Assembly: GCF_023242945.1 (NCBI RefSeq)
Contig: NZ_JALKFT010000024.1
Coordinates: forward strand, 17,925-81,924
Reading direction: 5' to 3'
Origin: Frankia umida
GTDB taxonomy: Bacteria; Actinomycetota; Actinomycetes; Frankiales; Frankiaceae
DNA: 64,000 bases
This document shows positions 6,762 through 17,141 of this stretch, piece by piece. The position numbers and the translations under genes were made by a program. Under the pieces are notes generated by a model. It was not told the origin of the DNA. It saw only the letters and a program-made list of their open reading frames with translations, and did not search any database. The number at the start of each line of letters is the position of its first letter. Position 1 is the first letter of the stretch.

Positions 6762-8525
6762 CTAGTCCTTGATCTCACAAAGGACAGCCCCGCTGGTGAC
6801 AACCGAGCCGACGGCCGCGGCGAGATCGGTGATCTTTCCGTCGCGGTGGGCGTTGATCGGCTGCTCCATCTTCATCGCCTCCAGGACGACGATGAGGTCG
6901 CCGGTCGCGACCGTGTCACCCTCGCTGACCGCCACCTTCACGATGGTGCCCTGCATGGGGCTCGTCAGCGCGTCCCCGGTGACCTTCGCGGCCGCGGCCC
7001 CGCGGGAGCGTCGCTTGGGTGCCGCGCCCCTGCCGGTTCCCGTGGCGGCCGTCGCGGCGCCGAGGCCGGCCGGGAGCACCACTTCGAGGCGCTTGCCACC
7101 TACCTCGACGACAACGGTCTGCCGTTCGGGTGCGGTGGTGTCCGCGTCGGTGCCGCCGGTGAACGCGGGAATGGTGTTGTCGAACTCCGTCTCGATCCAC
7201 CGGTTGTGGATGCGGAACGGTTCCGCAGTGTCATCCGGGGCGAAAGCCTGATCCCGGACGACGGCGCGGTGGAACGGCAGGGCAGTCGCCATGCCGTCGA
7301 CGACCATCTCGTCGAGGGCGCGCCGGGCGCGCTCGAGCGCTTCCTGGCGGGTGGCACCGGTGATGATGAGCTTGGCGAGCAGCGAGTCGAACGCGCCCCC
7401 GATGACGCTGCCGCTCTCGATTCCGGTGTCCAGCCGCACGCCGGGGCCGGCCGGTGAGACGAACGTGGTGACGGTGCCGGGCGCGGGCAGGAAGTTACGC
7501 CCCGGGTCCTCACCGTTGATCCGAAACTCGAACGAGTGGCCGCGGGGAGCGGGATCGGTGAAGTCGAGGGCTTCGCCCTCGGCGATCCGGAACTGGGCGC
7601 GAACCAGGTCGACACCGGAGACCTCCTCGGTCACCGGGTGCTCCACCTGCAGGCGCGTGTTGACCTCAAGGAAGCTGATCATGCCGTCGCGGGCGACCAG
7701 GAACTCGACCGTGCCAGCCCCCACATAGCCGGCCTTGCGGCAGATCGCCTTCGAGGCGTCATAGAGCGCGGCGAGCTGCGTTTCCGAGAGGAAGGGCGCC
7801 GGGGCCTCCTCGACCAGCTTCTGGTAGCGCCGTTGCAGCGAGCAGTCACGGGTGCCGACGACGACCACATTGCCATGGGTGTCCGCGAGCACCTGGGTCT
7901 CGACATGCCGTGGCTGGTCGAGGTAACGCTCGACGAAGCACTCGCCGCGGCCGAAGGCGGCAACCGCCTCACGCACGGCGCTGTCGAACAGCTCGGGCAG
8001 TTCCTCCGCGGTCCAGGCGACCTTGAGACCCCGCCCGCCACCACCGAACGCCGCCTTGATCGCGACTGGCAGGCCGTACTGGTTGGCGAACTCGATGACC
8101 TCACCGACTCCCGCCACCGGATCGGCGGTGCCAGGTGCCAGCGGGGCGCCGACCTCCAGCGCGATGTGACGGGCGGCGGTCTTGTCGCCGAGGCGTCGGA
8201 TGGCCTCGGGCGGCGGGCCGATCCAGGTGAGGCCGGCGGCGATCACAGCCTCGGCGAAGTCGGCGTTCTCGGAAAGAAAGCCGTACCCCGGATGGACGGC
8301 GTCGGCACCCGATGCCTTACAGACATCCAGAATCTTGTCGATACGCAGGTAAGAGTCGCCGGGAGTGTTCCCGCCGAGGGCGAAAGCCTCGTCGGCGACA
8401 CGCACGTGCAGTGCGTCGATATCCGGTTCCGCGTAGACCGCGACGCTGGTGTATCCGGCGTCGCGGCAGGCACGAGCCACCCGGACCGCGATCTCACCTC
8501 GGTTGGCAATGAGGATCTTACGCAC
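6762..8525 (-). CDS. accA3: Acyl-CoA carboxylase alpha subunit (biotin carboxylase plus biotin carboxyl carrier domain)
   Basis: 587 aa from the GTG at 8525, chosen because GGGAG lies 5 nt upstream and the protein then begins directly with the biotin carboxylase sequence RKILIANRGEIAVRVARACRD; an upstream ATG at 8594 is open but weaker. The ATP-grasp region has AFGGGGRGLK, ERYLDQPRHVETQVL and EVNTRLQVEHPVTEEVSG. A linker then leads to a C-terminal biotinyl domain with EAMKM, biotinylated Lys about 552. It makes carboxybiotin for acetyl/propionyl-CoA carboxylation, feeding malonyl- and methylmalonyl-CoA to lipid synthesis. The beta and epsilon subunits lie upstream and the biotin ligase is divergent, a complete functional set. 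Confidence 0.96.
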   Translation of the reverse strand: MRKILIANRGEIAVRVARACRDAGYTSVAVYAEPDIDALHVRVADEAFALGGNTPGDSYLRIDKILDVCKASGADAVHPGYGFLSENADFAEAVIAAGLTWIGPPPEAIRRLGDKTAARHIALEVGAPLAPGTADPVAGVGEVIEFANQYGLPVAIKAAFGGGGRGLKVAWTAEELPELFDSAVREAVAAFGRGECFVERYLDQPRHVETQVLADTHGNVVVVGTRDCSLQRRYQKLVEEAPAPFLSETQLAALYDASKAICRKAGYVGAGTVEFLVARDGMISFLEVNTRLQVEHPVTEEVSGVDLVRAQFRIAEGEALDFTDPAPRGHSFEFRINGEDPGRNFLPAPGTVTTFVSPAGPGVRLDTGIESGSVIGGAFDSLLAKLIITGATRQEALERARRALDEMVVDGMATALPFHRAVVRDQAFAPDDTAEPFRIHNRWIETEFDNTIPAFTGGTDADTTAPERQTVVVEVGGKRLEVVLPAGLGAATAATGTGRGAAPKRRSRGAAAAKVTGDALTSPMQGTIVKVAVSEGDTVATGDLIVVLEAMKMEQPINAHRDGKITDLAAAVGSVVTSGAVLCEIKD

Positions 8526-8640
8526 GCTGCTCCCGTCCTCTTCCGGCCTGCCTGATGTTAGGCGAGTCGGTCCGCGCTGCTCGCTGTCGTTCAACCCTGA
8601 TGTGATGCCACGGACATGTCACGTGAGTGATGGCATCCGC

Positions 8641-8895
8641 TCACCATCCCGCGCGGGTGCGCACACCCGGGCTCAGCCCGGAAAGACGCCACGCGCCTGC
8701 TCCAACGTGGAGTGGTCCGCGGTGGCCCTGCGTGGGATCGGCCCACGGGGACCGGACGGGGGGCGGCGGCGGTGCGGCGGCGGTCGCCTGGGCCGCCAGC
8801 AGCGCCACCACCGCGGCGATCTCCTCCGGAGTGGCGTTTCCGCGGATGAGCCGAAGCGTCGGCCGATCCGGCTGCCCGTCCTGGTCCTGGGCCAC
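8641..8895 (-). CDS. accE5: Acyl-CoA carboxylase epsilon subunit
   Basis: 84 aa with the two features of the actinobacterial epsilon subunit: an N-terminal LRLIRGNATPEEIAAVVALLA helix that docks on the beta subunit, and a C-terminal WADPTQGHR...GAGAWRLSGL segment. A Pro-rich linker separates them. GGGAGAGGAAC precedes the GTG start. It sits between accD (83 bp upstream) and accA (115 bp downstream). The subunit stimulates assembly or activity of the AccA-AccD complex in Streptomyces and mycobacteria. Confidence 0.9.
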   Translation of the reverse strand: MAQDQDGQPDRPTLRLIRGNATPEEIAAVVALLAAQATAAAPPPPPVRSPWADPTQGHRGPLHVGAGAWRLSGLSPGVRTRAGW

Positions 8896-8978
8896 GTTCC
8901 TCTCCCTGCTCGACGTGTACCGGCGAAAACGCCGGCGCTGGAGTGCACGCGTCGTCGTCGCGACGCTCGGTCCGTGCC

Positions 8979-10574
<1,596 letters not shown>

Positions 10575-10738
10575 AGGCCGCAGCGTACGACCCCTGCGCG
10601 TCCACGCGCTCGAGACATGTGGAGTTGATCTCATCGATTGCGCTACTTCGCTCTGACCAGGGCCGTCCGGTCGTATCGCGCGTCACAGTATGCGCGTTTT
10701 GCTGTCGTCGGTGGTGCTGGAACAACTAGGGGGGTGGC
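10575..10738. promoter_or_regulatory. Divergent accD / birA promoter region
   Basis: 164 bp separate the carboxylase operon from biotin-protein ligase on the other strand. A shared control region is likely, but I see no recognisable operator. GGGGGG at 10729-10734 can serve as ribosome-binding site for a TTG start at 10739. Confidence 0.35.
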
Positions 10739-11797
10739 TTGCCGGCGGGGACCGTCAGAACCCGGCCCGCGGCCGCCGATGGGTGGGCGTGGCACGGTCG
10801 CTTCTGTCACGCTGTGCCGGTGCACGTGCCTTCGGATGCCATCAGTCCCGATGCCCCCGTCGCCCCACGCGCGTCCGACGGGGGAGCTGCCCGGGTAAGC
10901 GCGGCGCCGAAGCGCATCGCGGACGCGACGCCGGCCCGTCCGCTGCTTGATGCGCCCCGGCTGGCGGACTTCCTCTCCGCGGCCGGCACCGACTTCGGGC
11001 TTACGGTCGTATCCGAGATCGACTCCACGAACGCCGCCCTGGTGCGGGTGGCCCGCGCGCAGACCGCCGCCACGGCACCCACCGAGACCAGCCCGACCAG
11101 TCCGACCGAGGCGGAGCTTGCCGAGGTGGGCCGCCGGTGGCGGCAGGTGGACGCGCCGCGTGGCCATGTGCTGGTCGCCGAGCGGCAGGTGGCGGGTCGC
11201 GGTCGGCTTGATCGGAGCTGGGAGTCGCGGGTCGGCGCCGGGCTCACCGTGTCGCTGCTCGTGCGTCCCATGGTTGAACCGGCGCGCCTGGGCTGGTTGC
11301 CGATGGTGGTGGGCACCGCGCTGGTGTCAGCGGTGCGCCGGGTGACCGGCGTCACGGCCTCGCTGAAATGGCCCAACGATCTGCTCGTTGACGGTGCGAA
11401 GCTCGCCGGCATCCTGGTGGAACTGGTGCCAGCCCCGGCGATACCGCCCGCCGCGGTGATCGGCTTCGGTCTGAACGTCCACGCGCAGTCCGACGAGCTG
11501 CCACCACGGTCGACGAGCCTGAGCCTGTGCGGCGCCCCCACGAGCGCGCTCGACCGCACCACGCTGCTCGGCGAGCTCCTCACCGAGCTCGCCGGCGCCC
11601 TGGTCCGGTGGGAGCGTGACCCGATGTCGGCCCGCGCCGACTATCTGGCCGTCTGTGCCACGATCGGTCGCCGGGTGCGGGTCGAACTGCCTGGCGGACG
11701 GACTCATCTCGGCACGGCGATGGACGTGGACGCCGAGGGGCGACTGGTCGTCGACGGCCACCCCTTCAGCGCGGGAGACGTCGTCCACCTGCGCTGA
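10739..11797 (+). CDS. birA: Biotin-[acetyl-CoA-carboxylase] ligase
   Basis: Up to 352 aa, starting at TTG 10739 with a purine-rich GGGGGG upstream; GTGs at 10814 or later are possible, since the conserved domain only begins near residue 66. Catalytic-domain motifs are EIDSTNAALVR, AERQVAGRGRLDRSWES (biotinyl-AMP loop), SLKWPNDLLVDGAKLAGIL and GFGLNVH, with a C-terminal SH3-like cap (GRRVRVELPGG, GDVVHLR). There is no N-terminal helix-turn-helix, so it is an enzyme only, not a repressor. It attaches biotin to AccA; being divergent from accD-accE-accA places it with its substrate. Confidence 0.94.
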   Translation: MPAGTVRTRPAAADGWAWHGRFCHAVPVHVPSDAISPDAPVAPRASDGGAARVSAAPKRIADATPARPLLDAPRLADFLSAAGTDFGLTVVSEIDSTNAALVRVARAQTAATAPTETSPTSPTEAELAEVGRRWRQVDAPRGHVLVAERQVAGRGRLDRSWESRVGAGLTVSLLVRPMVEPARLGWLPMVVGTALVSAVRRVTGVTASLKWPNDLLVDGAKLAGILVELVPAPAIPPAAVIGFGLNVHAQSDELPPRSTSLSLCGAPTSALDRTTLLGELLTELAGALVRWERDPMSARADYLAVCATIGRRVRVELPGGRTHLGTAMDVDAEGRLVVDGHPFSAGDVVHLR

Positions 11798-11937
11798 CCG
11801 GGCCGGCAACGTGGGGGCGAAGCGGGACGCGGGCCGGTCAGGCGGGATGCGGGTGGCCAGGAAGCAGGCCCGCGAGGTTCGGCGATCTCGTTTGGTGAGC
11901 CCGGTGGGCAACGCGCGGGAGGGTCACGTGTGGTCCG

Positions 11938-12501
11938 ATGAAGGAAGGTGCGACGATCGTCGGCGTGGCGTTTCCCGACGATATCCTCGCCCCGGACGAA
12001 GAGGTGGTCGTCCACCTCCATCCGCACTGGGTCAGTCTGGTCGGTCCGGCACTGTGGACGGTGGCGGCCCTGCTTTTCGCGGTGCTCGGTGTCTTCTTCG
12101 CGCCCGGTGGCTTTCTCCAGAAACCAATCCAGTACCTGGTGCTGATCGTGGCGTTGGGCCTCATCGGCTATCGGGGTGCGCTGCCCTGGCTACGGCAGCT
12201 GACCACGCACTACGTCATCACCAGCCAGCGCCTTGTGGTGCGCGAGGGTCTGCTGACCCGGGCCGGCCGCGATGTTCCGGTTTCCTGGCTCGTCGGCACG
12301 ACCGTCCAGCAGAGCCTGTTCGAGCAGTGGGTGGGCTCAGGGCGACTCGTCGTCGAGACGGCTGGCCAGCGGGGCCGGATCACGCTGTCCTGCATGCCGC
12401 ATGTCGAACGCATGCAGGAGATGCTGGCCGAGCTCGCCGCGCCCTATCAGGGGCGCGGCTCAGGTGATCCTCGGCGGGGCGGATGGAATCCCGGCCAGTG
12501 A
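11938..12501 (+). CDS. PH-domain (bPH2/YdbT-like) membrane protein
   Basis: 187 aa. Two hydrophobic helices (residues about 38-55 and 66-82) are followed by a bacterial PH domain beginning LTTHYVITSQRLVVREGLLTR and including DVPVSWLVGTTVQQSLFEQ and LVVETAGQRGRITL. Members are small inner-membrane proteins thought to scaffold envelope processes. Mycobacteria have the same gene next to birA (Rv3278c, from memory). It converges with the paralogue array at 12567. Confidence 0.85.
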   Translation: MKEGATIVGVAFPDDILAPDEEVVVHLHPHWVSLVGPALWTVAALLFAVLGVFFAPGGFLQKPIQYLVLIVALGLIGYRGALPWLRQLTTHYVITSQRLVVREGLLTRAGRDVPVSWLVGTTVQQSLFEQWVGSGRLVVETAGQRGRITLSCMPHVERMQEMLAELAAPYQGRGSGDPRRGGWNPGQ

Positions 12502-12566
12502 TCGGCGGCCAGCGAGCGGCGGCGGATCGGCGCCAGCGGCGGGCGGCGCGCCGCGGAGCGTGCGGA

Positions 12567-13250
12567 TCAGATCGGGTCGTAGACGCGCCACCAGGCGAGG
12601 AACTGGTCGGCGTCGGGTAGCTCGGCGGTGAAGCCGAGCCGGGAGTCGTCCACCGTCCAGTAGACCGCGAAACGGCCAGGGGTGACCCGGCAGACGAAGC
12701 TGCCGCGGCGGTGGGCGGTCCGTGCCCAGCGTTCCACCCCGCTGCGGCCGTGGGCGCAGGTGGTACCGGGATCGGAGCCGGTCAGTCCGACCGAGCGTTC
12801 GCGCAGGTCGGCCTGGAGAGCTTCGGCGGTCCCGTAGCTGATGACGGACAGCTGCTCGGGTGCGCTCGCCGCGGTGGAGCCGCCCGGTGCGCAGCTCACC
12901 GCCGCCACCACCCCGTCCCCGTCCCGCGACGCCGAGCGGCAGTCGGTGACGGTGAAGGGGAGCAGCGCCGCGACCAGGTCGGCGTCGGCCGGCTCCAGGC
13001 TCGGCGTGGACGTCGCACCGGCACCCCCCGCGGTACCTGTCACCGAGGGGGGTGCGGTGGTCGAGTCATCTCGGTCGCCGTCCGAACCGCCACCGGCTGT
13101 GACAGCCACGACGATGCCGACGGCCGCGAGGACGAGGACGAGGACGACCCCCATGGCGATGAGCATCCTGCGCCGCGGAGGACCGGGTCGACCATCCTGA
13201 TTCGCACCGGGCCCGGGTTGTGAGGGGCCCGGGTCCTCGCCGGCACGCAT
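12567..13250 (-). CDS. Membrane-anchored protein with C-terminal four-cysteine WW domain (array copy 3, short form)
   Basis: 227 aa: a short basic N-terminus, a transmembrane helix at about 28-52, a Ser/Thr/Gly linker, then an exported C-terminal domain of about 140 aa. This domain has four cysteines (TDCRS, VSCAPG, TTCAHG, FVCRV) and ends FLAWWRVYDPI. The same pattern ends the two upstream genes, so the three are paralogues. The ATG directly follows the TAG of the upstream gene (TAGATG), implying translational coupling. I do not recognise a named family; the topology suggests an extracytoplasmic sensor or binding domain. This copy has almost no cytoplasmic part. Confidence 0.8.
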   Translation of the reverse strand: MRAGEDPGPSQPGPGANQDGRPGPPRRRMLIAMGVVLVLVLAAVGIVVAVTAGGGSDGDRDDSTTAPPSVTGTAGGAGATSTPSLEPADADLVAALLPFTVTDCRSASRDGDGVVAAVSCAPGGSTAASAPEQLSVISYGTAEALQADLRERSVGLTGSDPGTTCAHGRSGVERWARTAHRRGSFVCRVTPGRFAVYWTVDDSRLGFTAELPDADQFLAWWRVYDPI

Positions 13251-15200
13251 CTAGTGGCGCAACGGATCGAACGAGTGCCACCAGGAGTTGAGCCGGGCGG
13301 GGTCCGGATCATCGACCGAGAACGCGACCAGTTGGGTGTCGGAGCTCCAGAACTCGTAGAAGTGATTGGCGAAGAAGTAGCAGAGCCGGGTGCCGCCGGG
13401 CTTGTCGGTGGGAGAGGTCCACCGTTCCGAGCTCTGCTGCCCGTCGTCGCAGGACCCTTCGTCCGAGTAGAACGCCTCGCGGGCACCGATCTGCCGGTCG
13501 AGCGCCGACCGGTTGGCGAAGTGGAACGCGGCGACCTGACGGTTACCGGGAGCCTTGCAGGTGAGTGTGGCGTCGGCGTAGGCGCTGTCGCTGCGGGTCG
13601 GTGTGGTGCAGCCGGACATCACGGCTGGGTTGAGCATGGCCCGAAGCGCCTCACGAGCATCGCCGACGGGGCCTCCGACCGGGCTCGCCGTCGCGATGGC
13701 CGGTGCCGCGTCGATGCTCGAGTCGGACTCCCCAGCGGCGAGGGCGAGGGCGCCGAACAGGACGACGAGCGCGACCAGCGCGCCGACACCGGCGAACAGC
13801 AGCCGCCGGTCGACGAGGATCTTGTGTCGGTTGTTCCGGTCAGGCCCGCCCGACCCCGGCGGCAGACCATTGGCGGTGGCCCCCGGAGACCCGTACGGTC
13901 CGCCGGGTGTGGGCAGCGGCGCCGGGGGAGCTGGTAGCCCGGGGAGAAGCCCGGGCAGCAGATCCTCTTCTTCGGGGTCCGCGTCGAAGCCGAGGTCGGG
14001 CGGCGCCGGACGCGCGACCGGATGGGTGACCGGGTGTGCGAACGAGCCCGGGGCCGCGGCGTCGGGTACCACCGGCAGCGGAAGACTGGTGAAACCCGAT
14101 GTCACCTCCCGCTCGTCGTCCTGCTCATCCGTGGGGTTCGCAGGTCCTGTCAGCGCGGCAAGACCGGGCAGAGACCCAGGCCGACCCCCAGGACCGCCAT
14201 ACAGGCCAGGTCCGGTGGGTCCGATGGGCCGAATCGGTGCTCCCGGTGCGGGTCGACCCCCTGCCGGTGCTGGTACGGGGCCAGGCGGGGACAGCGGTGG
14301 CGCGGACGCGAGCGTGACCGGCGGTGGAGTCAGCCGGTAGGTGAGATCATCGTTGTCTGCTCTGGCAGCGCCGCCGTGGGCGGAGCCGCCAACGGGCGCC
14401 GATCCAGCTGGCGGCGATCCTGCTGGTGACAACGCATTGCCAGGCGGCGGGACGGGCGAGGGGCCCGCGGCACGCGGCGGTTGGCCGGGCGGCGCGAAGT
14501 AGAGCGGTCCCGGCGGACCCGCCAACGAGCCGGAACCACCCGCCGGTCCCGACTGCCCTGGCGGGACGGACATGCCTCGAGACCCGGTCGGCGGAGGTGG
14601 TGGACCAAAGGAGCCGGGGGGACCGGAAGGCCCGGGGGGACCGGGCGGCCCCGGCCGTCCCGGAGACCCCGGGGACGTGAACTGTCCAGGCGGACCGGGT
14701 GGCATCGGCGGCCGAGGCGGCATCGAACCCGGCGGCACCATGGGCACCATCGGTGCCATGGGTGGCTGCGGCCCGGACGGCGGTCCGCCGGCCAGATACG
14801 GCGACTGCCAATCCGGCGGAAGCGGCGGCGCCGACGGCGCGGATGGCCCGCCGGGACGAAACGGCCCGCCATGCGGCCCAGGCGGCGGCCCACCCTGAAA
14901 GCCAGATGGCGGCCCGGCGGGCTGCCCATACGGCCCGGGCGGGCCGCCCAGCCACGGCGGTGCGGCGGATGCCGGCGGGCCGGGTGGGCGCGGCGGCTCG
15001 TAGGGCGAGCCCACCCGGGGCCCGGACCCAAAGCCAGGTCCTGGCACCAACGGACGCTGCCCGGGGGGCTGCAGGATGGTGCGCTCGGAGTCGTCGAAAT
15101 CCGCGTCTGGACCCGGCAGCCCGTCGCCGATGAACGGCTGGGGTGGCGGCTGTTCGGCGGAGCGTGGCGCTTCGTCGTCGCCGCTGCCGGGACTCGGCAC
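13251..15200 (-). CDS. Membrane-anchored protein with long Pro/Gly-rich N-terminus and C-terminal four-cysteine WW domain (array copy 2)
   Basis: 649 aa. The GTG start at 15200 has GGGAGGAACC upstream. Residues 1 to about 465 are disordered and Pro/Gly-rich (PPGPPGPSGPPG-like), followed by a basic stretch, one transmembrane helix (about 466-492), and an exported domain with cysteines in SGCTT, LTCKAPG, GSCDDG and RLCYFF. It ends LNSWWHSFDPLRH. A phospho-accepting-type N-terminal motif, SERTILQPPG, resembles sites recognised by FHA domains; this is inference. Domain relation to its two neighbours is clear by eye; function unknown. Confidence 0.82.
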   Translation of the reverse strand: MPSPGSGDDEAPRSAEQPPPQPFIGDGLPGPDADFDDSERTILQPPGQRPLVPGPGFGSGPRVGSPYEPPRPPGPPASAAPPWLGGPPGPYGQPAGPPSGFQGGPPPGPHGGPFRPGGPSAPSAPPLPPDWQSPYLAGGPPSGPQPPMAPMVPMVPPGSMPPRPPMPPGPPGQFTSPGSPGRPGPPGPPGPSGPPGSFGPPPPPTGSRGMSVPPGQSGPAGGSGSLAGPPGPLYFAPPGQPPRAAGPSPVPPPGNALSPAGSPPAGSAPVGGSAHGGAARADNDDLTYRLTPPPVTLASAPPLSPPGPVPAPAGGRPAPGAPIRPIGPTGPGLYGGPGGRPGSLPGLAALTGPANPTDEQDDEREVTSGFTSLPLPVVPDAAAPGSFAHPVTHPVARPAPPDLGFDADPEEEDLLPGLLPGLPAPPAPLPTPGGPYGSPGATANGLPPGSGGPDRNNRHKILVDRRLLFAGVGALVALVVLFGALALAAGESDSSIDAAPAIATASPVGGPVGDAREALRAMLNPAVMSGCTTPTRSDSAYADATLTCKAPGNRQVAAFHFANRSALDRQIGAREAFYSDEGSCDDGQQSSERWTSPTDKPGGTRLCYFFANHFYEFWSSDTQLVAFSVDDPDPARLNSWWHSFDPLRH

Positions 15201-15343
15201 GGTTCCTCCCGAGTGTGGTGATGTATCCGGTCACCAGCGTAGGCGCACTACCGTGCGGATACAGCCGGTATAGGGCTACTGGCAAACAAATGCAGCCCTA
15301 TCCCGGCCGGTCGAGATCCCGTCTGGATGTGGATCTTTTCGGT

Positions 15344-16831
15344 TCAGCTTTGCGGTACCGGGTCGAAGCCGCTCCACCACTCGTAGAGCCCGGCGCCGTC
15401 ACTTCCGGTCGCGGTGAACGCGACCAGCTTGGTGTTGTATGACCAGTAGATGGCCGGAGCGCCGTTTTGGGTGCTGCAGATGGCGGTGCCTTCCGTCTGA
15501 CCCTCGTGGAAGTTCCAGGTGAACACTTCGTTCTCGCCGTTCTTGCAACTGCCGTTGGTGGACGTCACCTGCGCTTTGCGCACATCGACATCCGCGTCGA
15601 GATCGCTGCGGGTGGCATAGGAGAACGCGGCGACGTCCTTGCCGTCGTCGGAGTGGCAGACCAGCGCGGCCAGGATGTGACCGCCTTCGGCGGTGCTGTT
15701 CGGCTGGCAGTCGGTCATCGCGGAGCTCTTGAGCTTGGCCAGCAGTGTGCTCTCCGCCGGGCTGAACCCACTGGACGCGCTCGGTGACGGGCTCGGGGAG
15801 AAGCTCGGGGTGGTCGACGGCGACGGGGGGGTGGTGGCCGAGGCCGAGGAGGACACGACCGGCGGTGCCGAGGCGCTGGCCGACGGCTTGTCGTCATCCG
15901 AGCCGCCGGTGAGCACGATCACGGGCACGATGATGAGCAGGAGCAACGCGGCCACGGCCGCACCGATGATCAGGGCCCGCCGTCGCCCCGAGCCGTTGCC
16001 CTGGGGGGAGCCGCCACTGCCGACGGGCGGGTAGCCGCCGTAGTTGCCGTAGGCATCGGGCTGCCCGTAACCCTGCTGCCCGTAACCCTGCTGCCCGTAA
16101 CCCTGCTGGTTGTATGCCTGCTGGTCGTGGGGCTGCTGATACTGCCCGCCAGTCGGGTAGCCCGGCTGCTGGCCGTAGCCGGGCTGGCCGTAACCCTGCT
16201 GGTCGTAATTCTGCTGGCCGTAGCCCGGCTGTCCGTAGCTCGGCTGCTCCTGGCCTGGCTGGCCATAACCCGGCTGTCCGTAGCTCTGCTGTCCGTAGCT
16301 CTGCTGGCCGTAGCCCGGCTGGTCGTAGCCTTGGCCGCTGTCACCCGAACCCTGCTGGTAGCCGCCCTGCGGATAGCCGGCCGCCGGCGCACCGTAGGCC
16401 TCGCTCTGCCCGCCGCGCTGGTCCTGGCCGTAGCCACCGGACGTGCCGCCGCTGTTCCCGGGGGGCGGGTAGGAGCCGCTGCCGCCGGGCTGGCCGGGTG
16501 CCGAGTGTGCGTTCGTGGCGTAGCCGTCCGGCAGGATCTGGGTCTGTGGCTCCTGGTCGCCCGCCTGGGCCGGGCCGCCGTAGCCCGCCGAGCTGCCGTA
16601 GCCGGCAGAGTTGCCGTAGCCGGCCGAGTTGCCGTAGCCCGACGAGCCCTGCGAGTATCCGCCGCCGGACGGGTTGTTCGGGGACCGACCGGCCGGCCAG
16701 CCGCCGCGTTCGTCGCCCGCGATCCGGGTCTGCTCGTCGTACGGGTCGACGCCTCCCGAGTAGCCGGGCGCGCCGTCGACCCGTCGGGTCTCGGCGTCCG
16801 GGTCCGGAGTGCTGGAGCCCGGTGACTGCAT
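15344..16831 (-). CDS. Membrane-anchored protein with YGQ-rich prion-like N-terminus and C-terminal four-cysteine WW domain (array copy 1)
   Basis: 495 aa from the ATG at 16831, preceded by AGGAGG at 8 nt; an upstream GTG is open but lacks such a site. The N-terminus has threonine motifs (DAETRRVDG, DEQTRIAGDE, EPQTQILPDG) spaced like FHA/kinase target sites. A low-complexity domain of YGQ/YGQQ repeats follows (about residues 165-265), then a basic stop and transmembrane helix (about 287-311) and a Ser/Thr/Pro linker. The exported domain has cysteines in TDCQP, LVCHSD, GSCKNG and AICSTQ and ends LYEWWSGFDPVPQS. A membrane scaffold or sensor is plausible. No named family recognised. Confidence 0.82.
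   Translation of the reverse strand: MQSPGSSTPDPDAETRRVDGAPGYSGGVDPYDEQTRIAGDERGGWPAGRSPNNPSGGGYSQGSSGYGNSAGYGNSAGYGSSAGYGGPAQAGDQEPQTQILPDGYATNAHSAPGQPGGSGSYPPPGNSGGTSGGYGQDQRGGQSEAYGAPAAGYPQGGYQQGSGDSGQGYDQPGYGQQSYGQQSYGQPGYGQPGQEQPSYGQPGYGQQNYDQQGYGQPGYGQQPGYPTGGQYQQPHDQQAYNQQGYGQQGYGQQGYGQPDAYGNYGGYPPVGSGGSPQGNGSGRRRALIIGAAVAALLLLIIVPVIVLTGGSDDDKPSASASAPPVVSSSASATTPPSPSTTPSFSPSPSPSASSGFSPAESTLLAKLKSSAMTDCQPNSTAEGGHILAALVCHSDDGKDVAAFSYATRSDLDADVDVRKAQVTSTNGSCKNGENEVFTWNFHEGQTEGTAICSTQNGAPAIYWSYNTKLVAFTATGSDGAGLYEWWSGFDPVPQS
16040..16340 (-). repeat. YGQ-coding short repeat tract
   Basis: Within the first array gene, 15-bp units such as CCGTAACCCTGCTGC (plus strand; encoding QQGYG on the minus strand) repeat in tandem and in diverged form. 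They give a Gly-Tyr-Gln low-complexity segment. The repeat is coding and in frame, not a CRISPR: there are no unique spacers. Confidence 0.7.
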
Positions 16832-17089
16832 GATGCGTTCCTCCTGTGCCGCCGGTGCCGCGCGCAGGCGTCTCGCCGCGCGCTGTCGTCGCGCCGGAGG
16901 GAACGGCATCCTTGATCGGACGGCCACTCCGTCGCGTCGGTGCCCGGCGGGATCCGCCGAAGGCGACCAACCTCTCAGACCGGGCTTGGTACTGATGGTA
17001 GGGGCTTTCCCGTCGAACGGGACACCCGGTCGCCTTCTCGACAGACAGGAGGCCGACCGGCTGCGGGCCCGGCCCCTCCGGTGAGACGA

Positions 17090-17125
17090 CGACGACCGGG
17101 CGGCCCAGTGGGCGCCCGGTCGTCG
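17090..17125. terminator. Strong hairpin downstream of gtrA-like gene
   Basis: A perfect 13-bp inverted repeat (17090-17102 and 17113-17125) with a 10-nt loop starts 16 bp beyond the stop of the minus-strand GtrA gene. It is the strongest hairpin seen in the window and fits an intrinsic-type terminator without a U-tract. The rest of the gene-free stretch 16832-17141 shows nothing else. Confidence 0.7.
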
Positions 17126-17141
17126 CAGGTCAGTGCGCGGG

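Noticed and set aside
12543..12554. 12-bp palindrome GCGGCGCGCCGC after the PH-domain gene
   Set aside because: No loop, so it cannot form a normal hairpin terminator; such palindromes are expected by chance in DNA this rich in G+C.
16040..16340. Regular short repeats resembling a CRISPR array
   Set aside because: The units are in-frame codons for YGQ residues, with no unique spacers and no cas genes.
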